A stretch of DNA of 62,269 nt from Pseudaminobacter salicylatoxidans (GTDB taxonomy: Bacteria; Pseudomonadota; Alphaproteobacteria; Rhizobiales; Rhizobiaceae): positions 1-62,269 of the forward strand of contig NZ_QGGG01000023.1 of assembly GCF_003148475.1 (NCBI RefSeq), written 5' to 3'. The notes below the pieces were generated by a model. That model did no database searches. It saw only the letters and a list, made by a program, of their open reading frames with translations, and had not been told where the DNA came from. Made by a program: the position numbers and the translations under genes. Each line of letters starts with the position of its first letter. Position 1 is the stretch's first letter. Of this stretch, positions 20,828 through 29,211 are shown one piece after another.

Positions 20828-21856
20828 ATGACCTATGTTCCCGCCGAAAACCGCTACGACACCATGCTCTACAATCGCTGCGGGCGCTCCGGCCTGAAGC
20901 TGCCGGCGGTCTCGCTCGGCTTGTGGCACAATTTCGGCGGCGACACGCCGCATGAGACCAAGCGCGCCATCTGCCGCACGGCTTTCGACCTCGGCATCAC
21001 CCATTTCGACCTCGCCAACAATTATGGCCCGCCGCCCGGATCGGCCGAGACCGCCTTTGGCGAGATCCTGCGCACCGATTTTGCGAACCACCGCGACGAG
21101 CTGATCATTTCCAGCAAGGCCGGCTACGACATGTGGCCCGGCCCCTACGGCGAATGGGGCAGCCGCAAATATCTGCTGGCCAGTCTCGACCAGAGCCTGA
21201 AGCGCATGGGGCTCGACTATGTCGATATCTTCTATTCGCATCGTTTCGACCCCGAAACGCCGCTGGAAGAGACCATGATGGCGCTGGATCACGCCGTGCG
21301 CTCGGGCAAGGCGCTGTATGTCGGCATCTCGTCCTACAATTCGCAGCGCACGCGCGAGGCGGCGCGCATATTGCACGAGCTTGGCACGCCCTGCCTCATC
21401 CACCAGCCGAGCTATTCCATGCTCAACCGCTGGGTGGAGGATGACGGACTGCTCGACACGCTGGACAGTCTCGGCATCGGCTCGATCGTGTTCTCGCCGC
21501 TGGCGCAGGGCATGCTGACGACGAAATATCTGAAGGGCGTGCCCGAAGACAGCCGCGCCGCGCAGGGCAAGTCGCTCAAGCCGAACTTCCTCAGCGAACG
21601 CACGCTGGCCAATATCCGCGCTCTGAATGCGATCGCCGAACGCCGTGGCCAGACGCTGGCGCAGATGGCCATCGCCTGGGTGCTGCGCAAGGGCCGCGTG
21701 ACTTCGGCGCTGATCGGCGCCAGCAGGCCGCAACAGGTGGAGGATTGCGTCGGCGCGCTGAAGAATCTCGATTTCAGCGATGCGGAACTGGCCGAAATCG
21801 ACCAGTACGCCCGCGACGCCGACATCAACCTGTGGGCACGCTCGGCCGAAAGGTGA
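20828..21856 (+). CDS. Aldo/keto reductase (YghZ/MgrA type)
   Basis: NADPH-dependent TIM-barrel reductase of the L-glyceraldehyde 3-phosphate reductase (YghZ) class, 342 residues from the ATG at 20828. The pattern MLYNRCGRSGLKLPAVSLGL, the active-site aspartate and tyrosine in FDLANNYGPPPGSAE, the lysine in ISSKAGYDMWPGPYGEWGS, and DIFYSHRFDPETPLEET are diagnostic of that class. The C-terminal ALIGASRPQQVEDCV binds the NADPH phosphate. It may detoxify aldehydes produced by the neighbouring sugar pathway. It is the last gene of this rightward cluster and faces prfC. Confidence 0.88.
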   Translation: MTYVPAENRYDTMLYNRCGRSGLKLPAVSLGLWHNFGGDTPHETKRAICRTAFDLGITHFDLANNYGPPPGSAETAFGEILRTDFANHRDELIISSKAGYDMWPGPYGEWGSRKYLLASLDQSLKRMGLDYVDIFYSHRFDPETPLEETMMALDHAVRSGKALYVGISSYNSQRTREAARILHELGTPCLIHQPSYSMLNRWVEDDGLLDTLDSLGIGSIVFSPLAQGMLTTKYLKGVPEDSRAAQGKSLKPNFLSERTLANIRALNAIAERRGQTLAQMAIAWVLRKGRVTSALIGASRPQQVEDCVGALKNLDFSDAELAEIDQYARDADINLWARSAER

Positions 21857-21866
21857 GGTAATTCAG

Positions 21867-22075
21867 CTCCCCTCATTGGGGGAGATAGAATTCTGCCCCA
21901 CCCCGGTTTGCTTCGCAAACCACCATTCCGGGGCGAGCCACGGTTCCCGCCCGTCCTTCGGCCCCCCTTGACGGGGGGAGAGGAAACGCCGTCCGCAAGC
22001 CTGGCACCCTTCCTCTCTCCTTTTGAGGGGAGAGGCCGAGCGAAGAGAAGCGGAGTGGGGGGTAGGTCGCGCCAT
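21867..22075 (+). repeat. Composite GC-rich palindromic repeat between convergent genes
   Basis: The 260-base gap between two converging genes holds at least three hairpin units: CTCCCC-TCATTG-GGGGAG (21867-21884), CCCCCC-TTGAC-GGGGGG (about 21962-21978) and CTCTCTCC-TTTT-GAGGGGAGAG (about 22014-22034). A segment resembling GGCCGAGCGAAGAG and a G-run follow. This has the look of the mobile palindromic intergenic elements of rhizobia. Smaller relatives occur inside hrpB (28141-28209) and after the ALDH gene (54888-54902). It may also act as a bidirectional transcription block. Confidence 0.5.
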
Positions 22076-22116
22076 ATGCGATTGCCCCCATCAAAACGGA
22101 AGGTCCGGCGTGCTTA

Positions 22117-23709
22117 TCACGCCGCCTTGTCGCGGACCTGATAATCCTTCACCGCGGCAAAGCGGATCGCCTTCCAGCGCTCGGCCTCGTAGTTCAGCGA
22201 GAACTCGTGCTGGGCGAGGAACACCGGGTCGTCGTCGAGGTCGCGGGCGATGTCGCCGCGATGGCTCTCGATGAAGCGGTGCAGGTCGGCCTTGTCGTCG
22301 GCGTCGATCCAGCGGCAGACCGAGAAGCGCGCCACCTCGAAATCCACCGGCAGCGTGTATTCGACGTTCAGCCGTTCCTTGAGAACGTCGATCTGCAGCG
22401 CGCCGACCACGCCGACGATGGCCGGCGAGCCGTCCTCGGGCTGGAAGAGCTGCACCACGCCTTCCTCGGCCATCTGCTGCAACGCCTCTTTCAGCTTCTT
22501 GGCCTTCATGGCGTCGCCAAGGCGCACGCGGCGCAGGATTTCAGGCGCGAAATTCGGCACGCCGCGGAACAGGATTTCCTCGCCCTCGGTCAGCGTGTCG
22601 CCGATGCGCAGCGTGCCGTGGTTGGGAATGCCCACCACGTCGCCGGCATAGGCTTCGTCCGCCGTGATGCGCGAGCGGGCAAAGAAGAATTGCGGCGCCG
22701 AAAGGCTGATCGGCTTGCCGGTGCGCACCAGCTTGGCCTTCATGCCGCGTTGCAGAGTGCCGGAGCAGACGCGCACGAAGGCGATGCGGTCGCGGTGGTT
22801 GGGGTCCATATTGGCCTGGATCTTGAAGACGAAGGAGGTCATCTTCTCCTCCGTCGCCTCGACCTTGCGGGAGTCGGCTTCCTGCGCGCGCGGCGAGGGG
22901 CCGTAGGCGCCCAGCGCCTCGATCAGATCGCGCACGCCGTAATTGCGCAGCGCCGAGCCGAAATAGACCGGCGTCAGATGCCCCTGGCGGAAGGCTTCGA
23001 GGTCGAAGGGACGGCAGGCCTCGCGCGCCAGCTCCAGTTCCTCGATGAAGGCCGGCCGGTCGTTGTCGGGCAACAGCCCGGCGGCACGGTTGGAATCGGG
23101 ACCGTGGACCGGCGTGCGTTCCTTCTCGTCGTCGCCGCGCCGCACCGCATTTTCGGCAAGATGATAGGTGCCGGCGAATGTCTTGCCCTGGCCGATGGGC
23201 CAGGTGATGGGCGCGGTGTCGAGCGCCAGCTTCTGCTCGATCTCGTCGAGGATCTCGAAGGTGTCGCGCGCGTCGCGGTCCATCTTGTTGACGAAGGTGA
23301 CGATCGGGATGTCGCGCATGCGGCAGACTTCGAACAGCTTCAGCGTGCGCGGCTCGATACCCCTTGCCGCGTCGATGACCATGACGGCGCTGTCGACCGC
23401 CGAGAGCGTGCGATAGGTGTCGTCGGCGAAGTCCTCGTGGCCCGGCGTGTCGAGCAGGTTGAAGACGTTGTCGCCATATTCGAAGGTCATCACCGAGGTG
23501 ACGACCGAGATGCCGCGCTCGCGCTCGATCTTCATCCAGTCCGAGCGGGTCTGGATCTTGTCCTTCTTGGCCTTCACCTCGCCTGCGAGCTGGATGGCGC
23601 CACCGAACAGCAGCAGCTTTTCGGTCAGCGTGGTCTTGCCGGCGTCCGGGTGCGCGATGATCGCGAAGGTGCGGCGGCGCGCGACCGCCTTGGCTATGTC
23701 TTCGGCCAT
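22117..23709 (-). CDS. prfC: Peptide chain release factor 3
   Basis: Translational GTPase that removes RF1/RF2 from the ribosome after termination. The 530-residue length is normal. GTPase motifs are G1 AHPDAGKTT, G2 around RGISVVTSV, G3 DTPGHEDF and G4 NKMD, followed by the RF3-specific domain (FKIQANMDPNHRDRIAF, VGALQIDVLKERL, CRWIDADD). The ATG at 23709 is clear. It converges with the aldo/keto reductase gene across a palindromic repeat region. The 262 bases between it and phnN show no gene. Confidence 0.96.
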   Translation of the reverse strand: MAEDIAKAVARRRTFAIIAHPDAGKTTLTEKLLLFGGAIQLAGEVKAKKDKIQTRSDWMKIERERGISVVTSVMTFEYGDNVFNLLDTPGHEDFADDTYRTLSAVDSAVMVIDAARGIEPRTLKLFEVCRMRDIPIVTFVNKMDRDARDTFEILDEIEQKLALDTAPITWPIGQGKTFAGTYHLAENAVRRGDDEKERTPVHGPDSNRAAGLLPDNDRPAFIEELELAREACRPFDLEAFRQGHLTPVYFGSALRNYGVRDLIEALGAYGPSPRAQEADSRKVEATEEKMTSFVFKIQANMDPNHRDRIAFVRVCSGTLQRGMKAKLVRTGKPISLSAPQFFFARSRITADEAYAGDVVGIPNHGTLRIGDTLTEGEEILFRGVPNFAPEILRRVRLGDAMKAKKLKEALQQMAEEGVVQLFQPEDGSPAIVGVVGALQIDVLKERLNVEYTLPVDFEVARFSVCRWIDADDKADLHRFIESHRGDIARDLDDDPVFLAQHEFSLNYEAERWKAIRFAAVKDYQVRDKAA

Positions 23710-23971
23710 GTCATGGTGATCCTGTTTGATGGAGCGGCTTCTAGCAGGAGGCCGGGCCGCTGTCGAGAAAATGGGACGAGCCGGTCCGGCTGCCGGAACC
23801 TGCCCATATGCCAGTGCCGGATTTAGGTGATTTCGCGCGGAAACTCACCAGAATGCCGGTCGATTTTCCATCAAAACATATGAAACAGCGCCCGGAACTG
23901 ATGACTTGGGCGAGCGGATTCATGCAATCCGGCAAGAGTTGCGCGATGTTTGCGCGGCTGGTGCGGCGGTT

Positions 23972-24598
23972 TCAGAACCGCCCGACATCGGCGAAGGCGA
24001 TGGCCTTGCGGATGATGGCGACGAAGCGGTCGCCGGCGATTTCCTTCTCGCCGCTGTTGTCGATGGTGGAAACGCCCGGCCCCGAAAGCTCCATTGCACC
24101 GCCGCGCGCAAGGCGCGCCAGCACCTGCTCGCGCGTTTCGCGGCCGCGTGCCGAAAGCCGTTCGGCCAGGATTTCCGGCCGCGCTGTGATCTCCACCACG
24201 GCGACGTTTTCATAGCGCGCCCGCAGTGCCGCGATGGTGCCGCGCGAGGCGTTGGCGATGGCGACGCGGCCGTCGCCGATGGCGACATCCACGCTTGCCG
24301 GAATGCCGTAATGCAGGCCATGCGCATACCACGACAGGGCAAAGGCGCTTTTTGCCTCGGCATCGCGGAATGCTTCTTCCGTCAGCGTGTCGTGGTCTTC
24401 CGTCGCGCCGTCGGACGGGCGGGTGATGACGCGGCGGACGAAATCGACGCCGTCCTCGCCGGCGAAATGTTCGCGCGCATAGGCCATGATCGTGTCCTTG
24501 CCGGCGCCGCTGGGGCCGACCACGGCGATGAACACGCCATTGCGGACAGGGAAGGCACTGCTCGCCTGTTCGCGCTCGATCAGGGCCGAAACCATCAT
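23972..24598 (-). CDS. phnN: Ribose 1,5-bisphosphokinase PhnN
   Basis: Makes 5-phosphoribosyl diphosphate from ribose 1,5-bisphosphate, the product left when PhnM and C-P lyase process phosphonates. About 208 residues with a guanylate-kinase-like fold. The P-loop GPSGAGKDT is at about 28-36, followed by RRVITRPSDGATEDHDTLTEEAF and a lid region with ERLSARGRET. The ATG at 24598 overlaps the phnM stop by four bases (ATGA), so it is translationally coupled and the last gene of the DUF1045-phnM-phnN operon. Confidence 0.92.
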   Translation of the reverse strand: MMVSALIEREQASSAFPVRNGVFIAVVGPSGAGKDTIMAYAREHFAGEDGVDFVRRVITRPSDGATEDHDTLTEEAFRDAEAKSAFALSWYAHGLHYGIPASVDVAIGDGRVAIANASRGTIAALRARYENVAVVEITARPEILAERLSARGRETREQVLARLARGGAMELSGPGVSTIDNSGEKEIAGDRFVAIIRKAIAFADVGRF

Positions 24599-25734
24599 GC
24601 CACCCGGCGTCCTTCGCGCCACACCATGCGCACCACCGGCACATGCTCATCCACCCTGACCCGCACGAGATCGGCGCGGCGGCCGGGCTCGATCACGCCG
24701 CGGTCGGTAAGGCCGACGGCCTCGGCAGGCGTCTTCGACACCATGGCCACCGCCTGCGGCAGCGAGATCGCATCGACGACTTCGCCAAGGAAGAAGGCCG
24801 ACTGGATCATGCTGAAGGGGATGTAGTCGGAAGACAGAATGTCGAGCAGGCCGTTTTCGGCCAGTTCGCGCGCCGAGACGTTGCCCGAATGCGAGCCGCC
24901 GCGCACCATGTTGGGCGCGCCCATCAGCACGCCCAGCCCGGCTTCCTTCGAAGCGCGCGCGGCCTCCACCGTGGTCGGAAACTCGGCCACGCGGATGCCC
25001 TGTGCGATCGCTTCCTCGACATGGGCGGTGGTGGCGTCGTCATGGCTCGCCAACACGATGCCGCGCTGGTGGCAGGCAGCCGAGATCGCCGCGCGGTTGG
25101 GCGCGGAATTGGCGGCCGACTGCGCCATGCGCTTTTCGCAATAGACGCGGAACTGCTCCTCCGACATCTTCATCTTGCCCATGTAGTAGACCGCATAGGC
25201 CTCGAAACTGGCGAACTGGCGCTGGCCGGGCGCATGGTCCATCAGCGAAGCGAGCTTCACCCGGTCATCGTCCTGGAACAGATCGAACGCCTCGCGGCAG
25301 TCAGGTGCCGAGACCTCGCAGCGCAGGTGGATGAAGTGGTCGGCGCGCAGGCGGTCTTTGCGCACGCTGTCCTCGATGGCGTCGGCCAGCTTGCGCATGT
25401 CCTGCGGCGTGGTGTCGCCATCGGTGTAGAGGCCGACGCGCAGCGCGTCGAACACGGTGGTGATGCCGGCGGTCGCCACCTGCGCGTCATGCGCCAGCAC
25501 CGAGGCGATGGGGTTCCAGCGCACTTTCGGGCGCGGCGCATAGTGGCCTTCGAGATGGTCGGTGTGCAGCTCCACGAGGCCGGGAATGACGTAATCGCCT
25601 GCCATGTCCTCGCCGGTCCGGGACGCACCCGCCGAGACGTCGGCGATCCTGCCGTCGCGGATCAGGATGGAACCATCGACCACCTCGTCGGCCAGAACGA
25701 TGCGGGCATTGGTCAGTGTCGTTTCGGTCGTCAT
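24595..25734 (-). CDS. phnM: Alpha-D-ribose 1-methylphosphonate 5-triphosphate diphosphatase
   Basis: Amidohydrolase-fold enzyme that removes pyrophosphate from ribose 1-alkylphosphonate 5-triphosphate in the C-P lyase pathway. The 379 residues contain the metal ligands HTDHLEGH (His57, His60), a conserved HDDAT site (LASHDDATTAHVEEA), AEFPTTVEAARASKEAG, GAPNMVRGGSHSGNVSA and LSSDYIPFSM. The gene starts 2 bases after the DUF1045 stop and overlaps phnN. None of the C-P lyase core genes phnGHIJK are in the window, so this operon is split from them or serves residual functions. Confidence 0.95.
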   Translation of the reverse strand: MTTETTLTNARIVLADEVVDGSILIRDGRIADVSAGASRTGEDMAGDYVIPGLVELHTDHLEGHYAPRPKVRWNPIASVLAHDAQVATAGITTVFDALRVGLYTDGDTTPQDMRKLADAIEDSVRKDRLRADHFIHLRCEVSAPDCREAFDLFQDDDRVKLASLMDHAPGQRQFASFEAYAVYYMGKMKMSEEQFRVYCEKRMAQSAANSAPNRAAISAACHQRGIVLASHDDATTAHVEEAIAQGIRVAEFPTTVEAARASKEAGLGVLMGAPNMVRGGSHSGNVSARELAENGLLDILSSDYIPFSMIQSAFFLGEVVDAISLPQAVAMVSKTPAEAVGLTDRGVIEPGRRADLVRVRVDEHVPVVRMVWREGRRVA

Positions 25735-25736
25735 GT

Positions 25737-26444
25737 TCAGGCGGTCTTTCTTTCGGTCTGGCGGCCAAGCGCATAGTGGGAGTGCACCATGAAGGGCGCG
25801 CCGGGCTCCTGCTCGACGAACAGTGCAAGTCCGTCGATTGCGAAGGGCTCCTGCAGCGCGGGGCCGAAGGTTTCGTCCAGTGCCGCTTTAAGCTTGCGGC
25901 TGTCGTCGCCGGCGACGCGGCCGGTCAGCGTCATGTGGAAGCGGAATGTGTCGAACACGTAGGGATAACCCCACTGGCACAGATTGCGGAACTCGGTCTG
26001 GCTCAGCGCGTCGGGATTGCGGCGCGCGATTTCCTTCTCCGTCAGCGGCGCGCGAAAACGCTCGAAACCCTCCACGATGTCTCCCGCAAAGCGATTGAGG
26101 TCGGATGAGACCTCGCCCGGCACCAGCGCGAAGAAGCCGTCGATCTGGCCGATCACGAGGCGCGGCAGCACCACCGGCTCCAGCGTGGCCGCGTAAGCGG
26201 CAAGCGCCCGGTCGAGCGAGGCTTCGCTTTCGCCCTCGGCGAGCCGGAAGGGCGCTTTCAGCGTGGCGTGGAAGCCGTAGCGGCGAGCGGACGCGGTGTG
26301 GAAGGCGATCTCGCCCGACGACAGTTCGCCATTGGCCGCAACCTCGTGCTGTGCGCCGGTGAAGGGGTTGCGGCCAAGCCAGTTCGCTGCAATGCCGGTC
26401 AGGGCATCGTCGGGGCCGGGAGTGAAATAAATCGCATAACGCAT
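25737..26444 (-). CDS. DUF1045 phosphonate-operon protein (2H phosphoesterase fold)
   Basis: Protein of about 235 residues of the DUF1045 family, regularly found beside phnM and phnN in alphaproteobacteria. It carries two HxT motifs at the right distance, HATLKAPF (His59, Thr61) and HMTLTGRV (His170, Thr172), which define the 2H phosphoesterase superfamily and suggest activity on a cyclic or 2'-linked phosphate. One possibility is 5-phosphoribosyl 1,2-cyclic phosphate, the C-P lyase product normally opened by PhnP. No PhnP is seen here, so this is a reasonable but untested guess. I chose the ATG at 26444, which has AGG nearby. It is the first gene of the operon and divergent from hrpB. Confidence 0.85.
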   Translation of the reverse strand: MRYAIYFTPGPDDALTGIAANWLGRNPFTGAQHEVAANGELSSGEIAFHTASARRYGFHATLKAPFRLAEGESEASLDRALAAYAATLEPVVLPRLVIGQIDGFFALVPGEVSSDLNRFAGDIVEGFERFRAPLTEKEIARRNPDALSQTEFRNLCQWGYPYVFDTFRFHMTLTGRVAGDDSRKLKAALDETFGPALQEPFAIDGLALFVEQEPGAPFMVHSHYALGRQTERKTA

Positions 26445-26671
26445 GGGGTTATCCTCGCCTTGCTTCGATGCCATAGGCGATTTGCATGACGGATTGACGA
26501 AAGTTCGAATAATTTGTTGGAGATACCAGACAAGTCCCGCAAAGTCACCAGCACGCCGGCCGGCGGCCGGCCCGTGGGCAGGGTGCGGCCGGTTGCAACG
26601 ACCGCGCCGCTGCTGGTATTTCCTCGCCGCCTCCCGACGCCGACGCGTCCCCGCCGGACCCGATTTCAGCC

Positions 26672-29173
26672 ATGACGAAGACCCTGCCGCAGCTTCCCGT
26701 CACCGCCGTCCTGCCGGCGCTTGCCGATGCGCTTGCGGGTGGATCGAGCGCCGTTTTGGTGGCGCCGCCCGGCGCCGGCAAGACCACGCTGGTGCCGCTG
26801 GCGCTGCGCGACGCGCCATGGCTGGGCGACGGCAGGATCCTGCTCCTGGAGCCGCGCCGTCTGGCCGCCCGCGCCGCCGCGCGCCGGATGGCGCAGTTGC
26901 TGGGCGAGGAGCCGGGCGGCACGATCGGCTATGCCATGCGCATGGAAAGCAAGCAGTCGGCTCGGACAAGAATCCTCGTCGTCACCGAGGGCATCCTGGC
27001 GCGCATGATCCTCGACGATCCCGAGCTGACGGGCATCTCGGCGGTGATCTTCGACGAGTTCCACGAACGCTCGCTGGACGGCGATTTCGGCCTTGCGCTG
27101 GCGCTCGACGTGCAGGGCGCGCTGAGACCCGAACTGCGCCTGCTGGTGATGTCGGCGACGCTTGACGGGGCGCGCGTGGCGAGCCTGCTCGGCGACGTGC
27201 CGGTGATCGAAAGCGCGGGCCGCAGTTTTCCCATCGATGTCCGCCATCAGGAGCGGCCGGCCGGCACGCCCATCGAGGACGCGATGGCAAAGGCCGTGCG
27301 CGAGGCGCTGGCCGACGAGCCCGGCAGCGTGCTTGCCTTCCTGCCCGGCCAGCGGGAGATCGAGCGTACGCGCGAGCGTCTCGAAGGCCGTGTCGGTGCC
27401 GACACCGACATCGTGCCGCTCCACGGCATGCTGGATGCCAGGACGCAGGACGCCGCGATCAAGCCCGCGCCCGCCGGCCGCCGCAAGGTGGTGCTGGCGA
27501 CCGCGATCGCCGAAACCTCCATCACCATCGACGGTGTGCGGGTGGTGATCGATTCCGGCTTGTCGCGCCTGCCGCGCTACGAGCCGGCGAGTGGCCTCAC
27601 GCGGCTGGAAACGGTGCGCGTCAGCCGTGCCTCGGCCGACCAGCGGGCGGGACGCGCCGGCCGCACGGAACCGGGCGTAGCGATCCGGCTGTGGCGATCC
27701 GAGCAGACGGCGGCCTTGCCCGCCTTCACGCCGCCGGAAATCCTTGAGGCCGACCTGTCGGGCCTGATGCTCGATTGCGCCGCTTTCGGGGTGGCCGATC
27801 CGGCGAGCCTCGCCTTTCTCGACCCGCCGCCCGCGCCGGCGCTTTCTGAGGCGCGCACGCTGCTCACCGAACTCGACGCCATCGACGCCGATGGCCGGCT
27901 GACGCAGGCGGGTGCCGCCATGCGCAAGCTGGCGCTTCCCGTTCGGCTCGCGCATATGGTGGCCGAAGCGGCGCGGGAAGGGCAGGGGCTCGAAGCCGCG
28001 CGCCTTGCCGTGCTGCTCACCGAACGCGGCCTTGGCGGCGACAGCGTCGATCTGGAGCGCCGCCTGCCGCGCTTCATGGGCGAGAAATCGCCGCGCGCGG
28101 TGGCGGCAAGGCAACTGGCCGAGAGGCTGGCGAGAACTTTACCTTCCCCCTTGCGGGGTGGGGGTCGACTTCCAGAAGCGACGGCTTCCCCTTCGAAGGG
28201 GGCGGTGGAAAGCGTCGGCGCTCTTCTTCTCCGCGCCTGGCCCGACCGCGTCGCAAAGGCGCGCGGCGCGCGCGGTCGCTTTGTTCTTGCCAATGGCAGC
28301 GGCGCAATGCTCGATGCCGCCGATCCGCTGGCGGGCGAAACCTATCTCGTCGTGGCCGATATGCAGGGCAAGGCGCAGGGCGCGCGCATCGCCGCCGCGG
28401 CTTCCGTCTCCGAGGCCGAGATCCGCACCGTGCTCGGCCATCGGGTGGAAAAAAGGCTGGAAAGCGCCTTCGATCCGGAAAAGCGCGCCGTGCGTGTGCG
28501 TGAGACGGTGCGGCTGGGGGCCATCGCCCTGTCCGAGCGCATGCTGCCCGCTCCTTCCGGCCCGGATGCCGACCGGGCCATCATCGAAGCGTTGAAGACA
28601 CATGGCCTGTCGCTGCTGAACTGGGGCAAGGAGGCCCAGATCCTGCGCCATCGCCTGCAATGGCTGCACACCGGGCTGGGCGCGCCATGGCCCGATATGT
28701 CGGACGGGGCGCTGATGGCCTCGCTTGACGACTGGCTGCTGCCCTTCCTCACCGGCGAGGCGAGCTTTGCACGCATCGGCGCGGGCGTGCTGCACGATGC
28801 GCTGCTGGCGCTTGTGCCGCATGACCTGCAGCGCAAGCTGGCCTCGCTCGCGCCCACCCATTTCGACGCGCCGTCCGGCAGCCGCGTGCCGATCGACTAT
28901 GACGGCGAGTGGCCGGTGCTGGCCATTCGCGTGCAGGAACTGTTCGGCCTCGACACGCATCCGGCAATCGCCGGCGGCACGGTGCCGCTCACGCTGGAAC
29001 TCCTGTCGCCCGCGCATCGGCCGATCCAGACGACGCGCGACCTGCCCGGCTTCTGGCGCGGTTCATGGGCCGATGTGCGCGCCGACATGCGCGGCCGCTA
29101 TCCCAAGCATGTCTGGCCCGACGATCCCGTGTCGGCGCAGGCCACCGCGCGCGCGAAACCCCGCGTCAAATAA
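26672..29173 (+). CDS. hrpB: ATP-dependent RNA helicase HrpB
   Basis: DEAH/DExH-box helicase of 833 residues with poorly known RNA substrates. Walker A PPGAGKTT lies at about 32-39, Walker B reads DEFHER at 128-133, SATLD is motif III, and LATAIAETSITIDGVRVVIDSGLSR with QRAGRAGRTEPG are motifs V and VI. The HrpB-specific C-terminal region ends with LLSPAHRPIQTTRDLPGFW, SWADVRADMRGRYPKHVWPDDP. Residues of about 488-513 (LPSPLRGGGR to SPSKGAVES) are encoded by a GC-rich palindromic repeat that looks inserted in frame. The 227-base gap shared with DUF1045 contains no other gene. Confidence 0.93.
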   Translation: MTKTLPQLPVTAVLPALADALAGGSSAVLVAPPGAGKTTLVPLALRDAPWLGDGRILLLEPRRLAARAAARRMAQLLGEEPGGTIGYAMRMESKQSARTRILVVTEGILARMILDDPELTGISAVIFDEFHERSLDGDFGLALALDVQGALRPELRLLVMSATLDGARVASLLGDVPVIESAGRSFPIDVRHQERPAGTPIEDAMAKAVREALADEPGSVLAFLPGQREIERTRERLEGRVGADTDIVPLHGMLDARTQDAAIKPAPAGRRKVVLATAIAETSITIDGVRVVIDSGLSRLPRYEPASGLTRLETVRVSRASADQRAGRAGRTEPGVAIRLWRSEQTAALPAFTPPEILEADLSGLMLDCAAFGVADPASLAFLDPPPAPALSEARTLLTELDAIDADGRLTQAGAAMRKLALPVRLAHMVAEAAREGQGLEAARLAVLLTERGLGGDSVDLERRLPRFMGEKSPRAVAARQLAERLARTLPSPLRGGGRLPEATASPSKGAVESVGALLLRAWPDRVAKARGARGRFVLANGSGAMLDAADPLAGETYLVVADMQGKAQGARIAAAASVSEAEIRTVLGHRVEKRLESAFDPEKRAVRVRETVRLGAIALSERMLPAPSGPDADRAIIEALKTHGLSLLNWGKEAQILRHRLQWLHTGLGAPWPDMSDGALMASLDDWLLPFLTGEASFARIGAGVLHDALLALVPHDLQRKLASLAPTHFDAPSGSRVPIDYDGEWPVLAIRVQELFGLDTHPAIAGGTVPLTLELLSPAHRPIQTTRDLPGFWRGSWADVRADMRGRYPKHVWPDDPVSAQATARAKPRVK
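28141..28209 (+). repeat. Palindromic repeat unit inside hrpB coding sequence
   Basis: Within the open hrpB frame the DNA reads CCCCC-TTGC-GGGG and, 40 bases on, CCCCTTCGAAGGGG. These are hairpin units of the same style as the intergenic repeat at 21867-22075. They encode about 23 residues rich in Pro, Gly, Ser and Arg in a linker just before the GALLLRAWPDRVAKARG region, where other HrpB proteins have a short loop. The frame stays open, so the repeat is tolerated as a protein insertion. Confidence 0.45.
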
Positions 29174-29211
29174 CGCTTGGCGCGGGTGCCTGTCCGGCGC
29201 ATATACCCTTC

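Noticed and set aside
23710-23971. Possible small gene between phnN and prfC (frame from 23808)
   Set aside because: No ribosome-binding site, most of the frame lies antisense to phnN, and no family resemblance.
26560-26590. GC palindrome GGCCGGCGGCCGGCC between DUF1045 and hrpB
   Set aside because: In such GC-rich DNA short GGCC/CCGG palindromes are frequent, and there is no T-run, conserved spacing or second copy.
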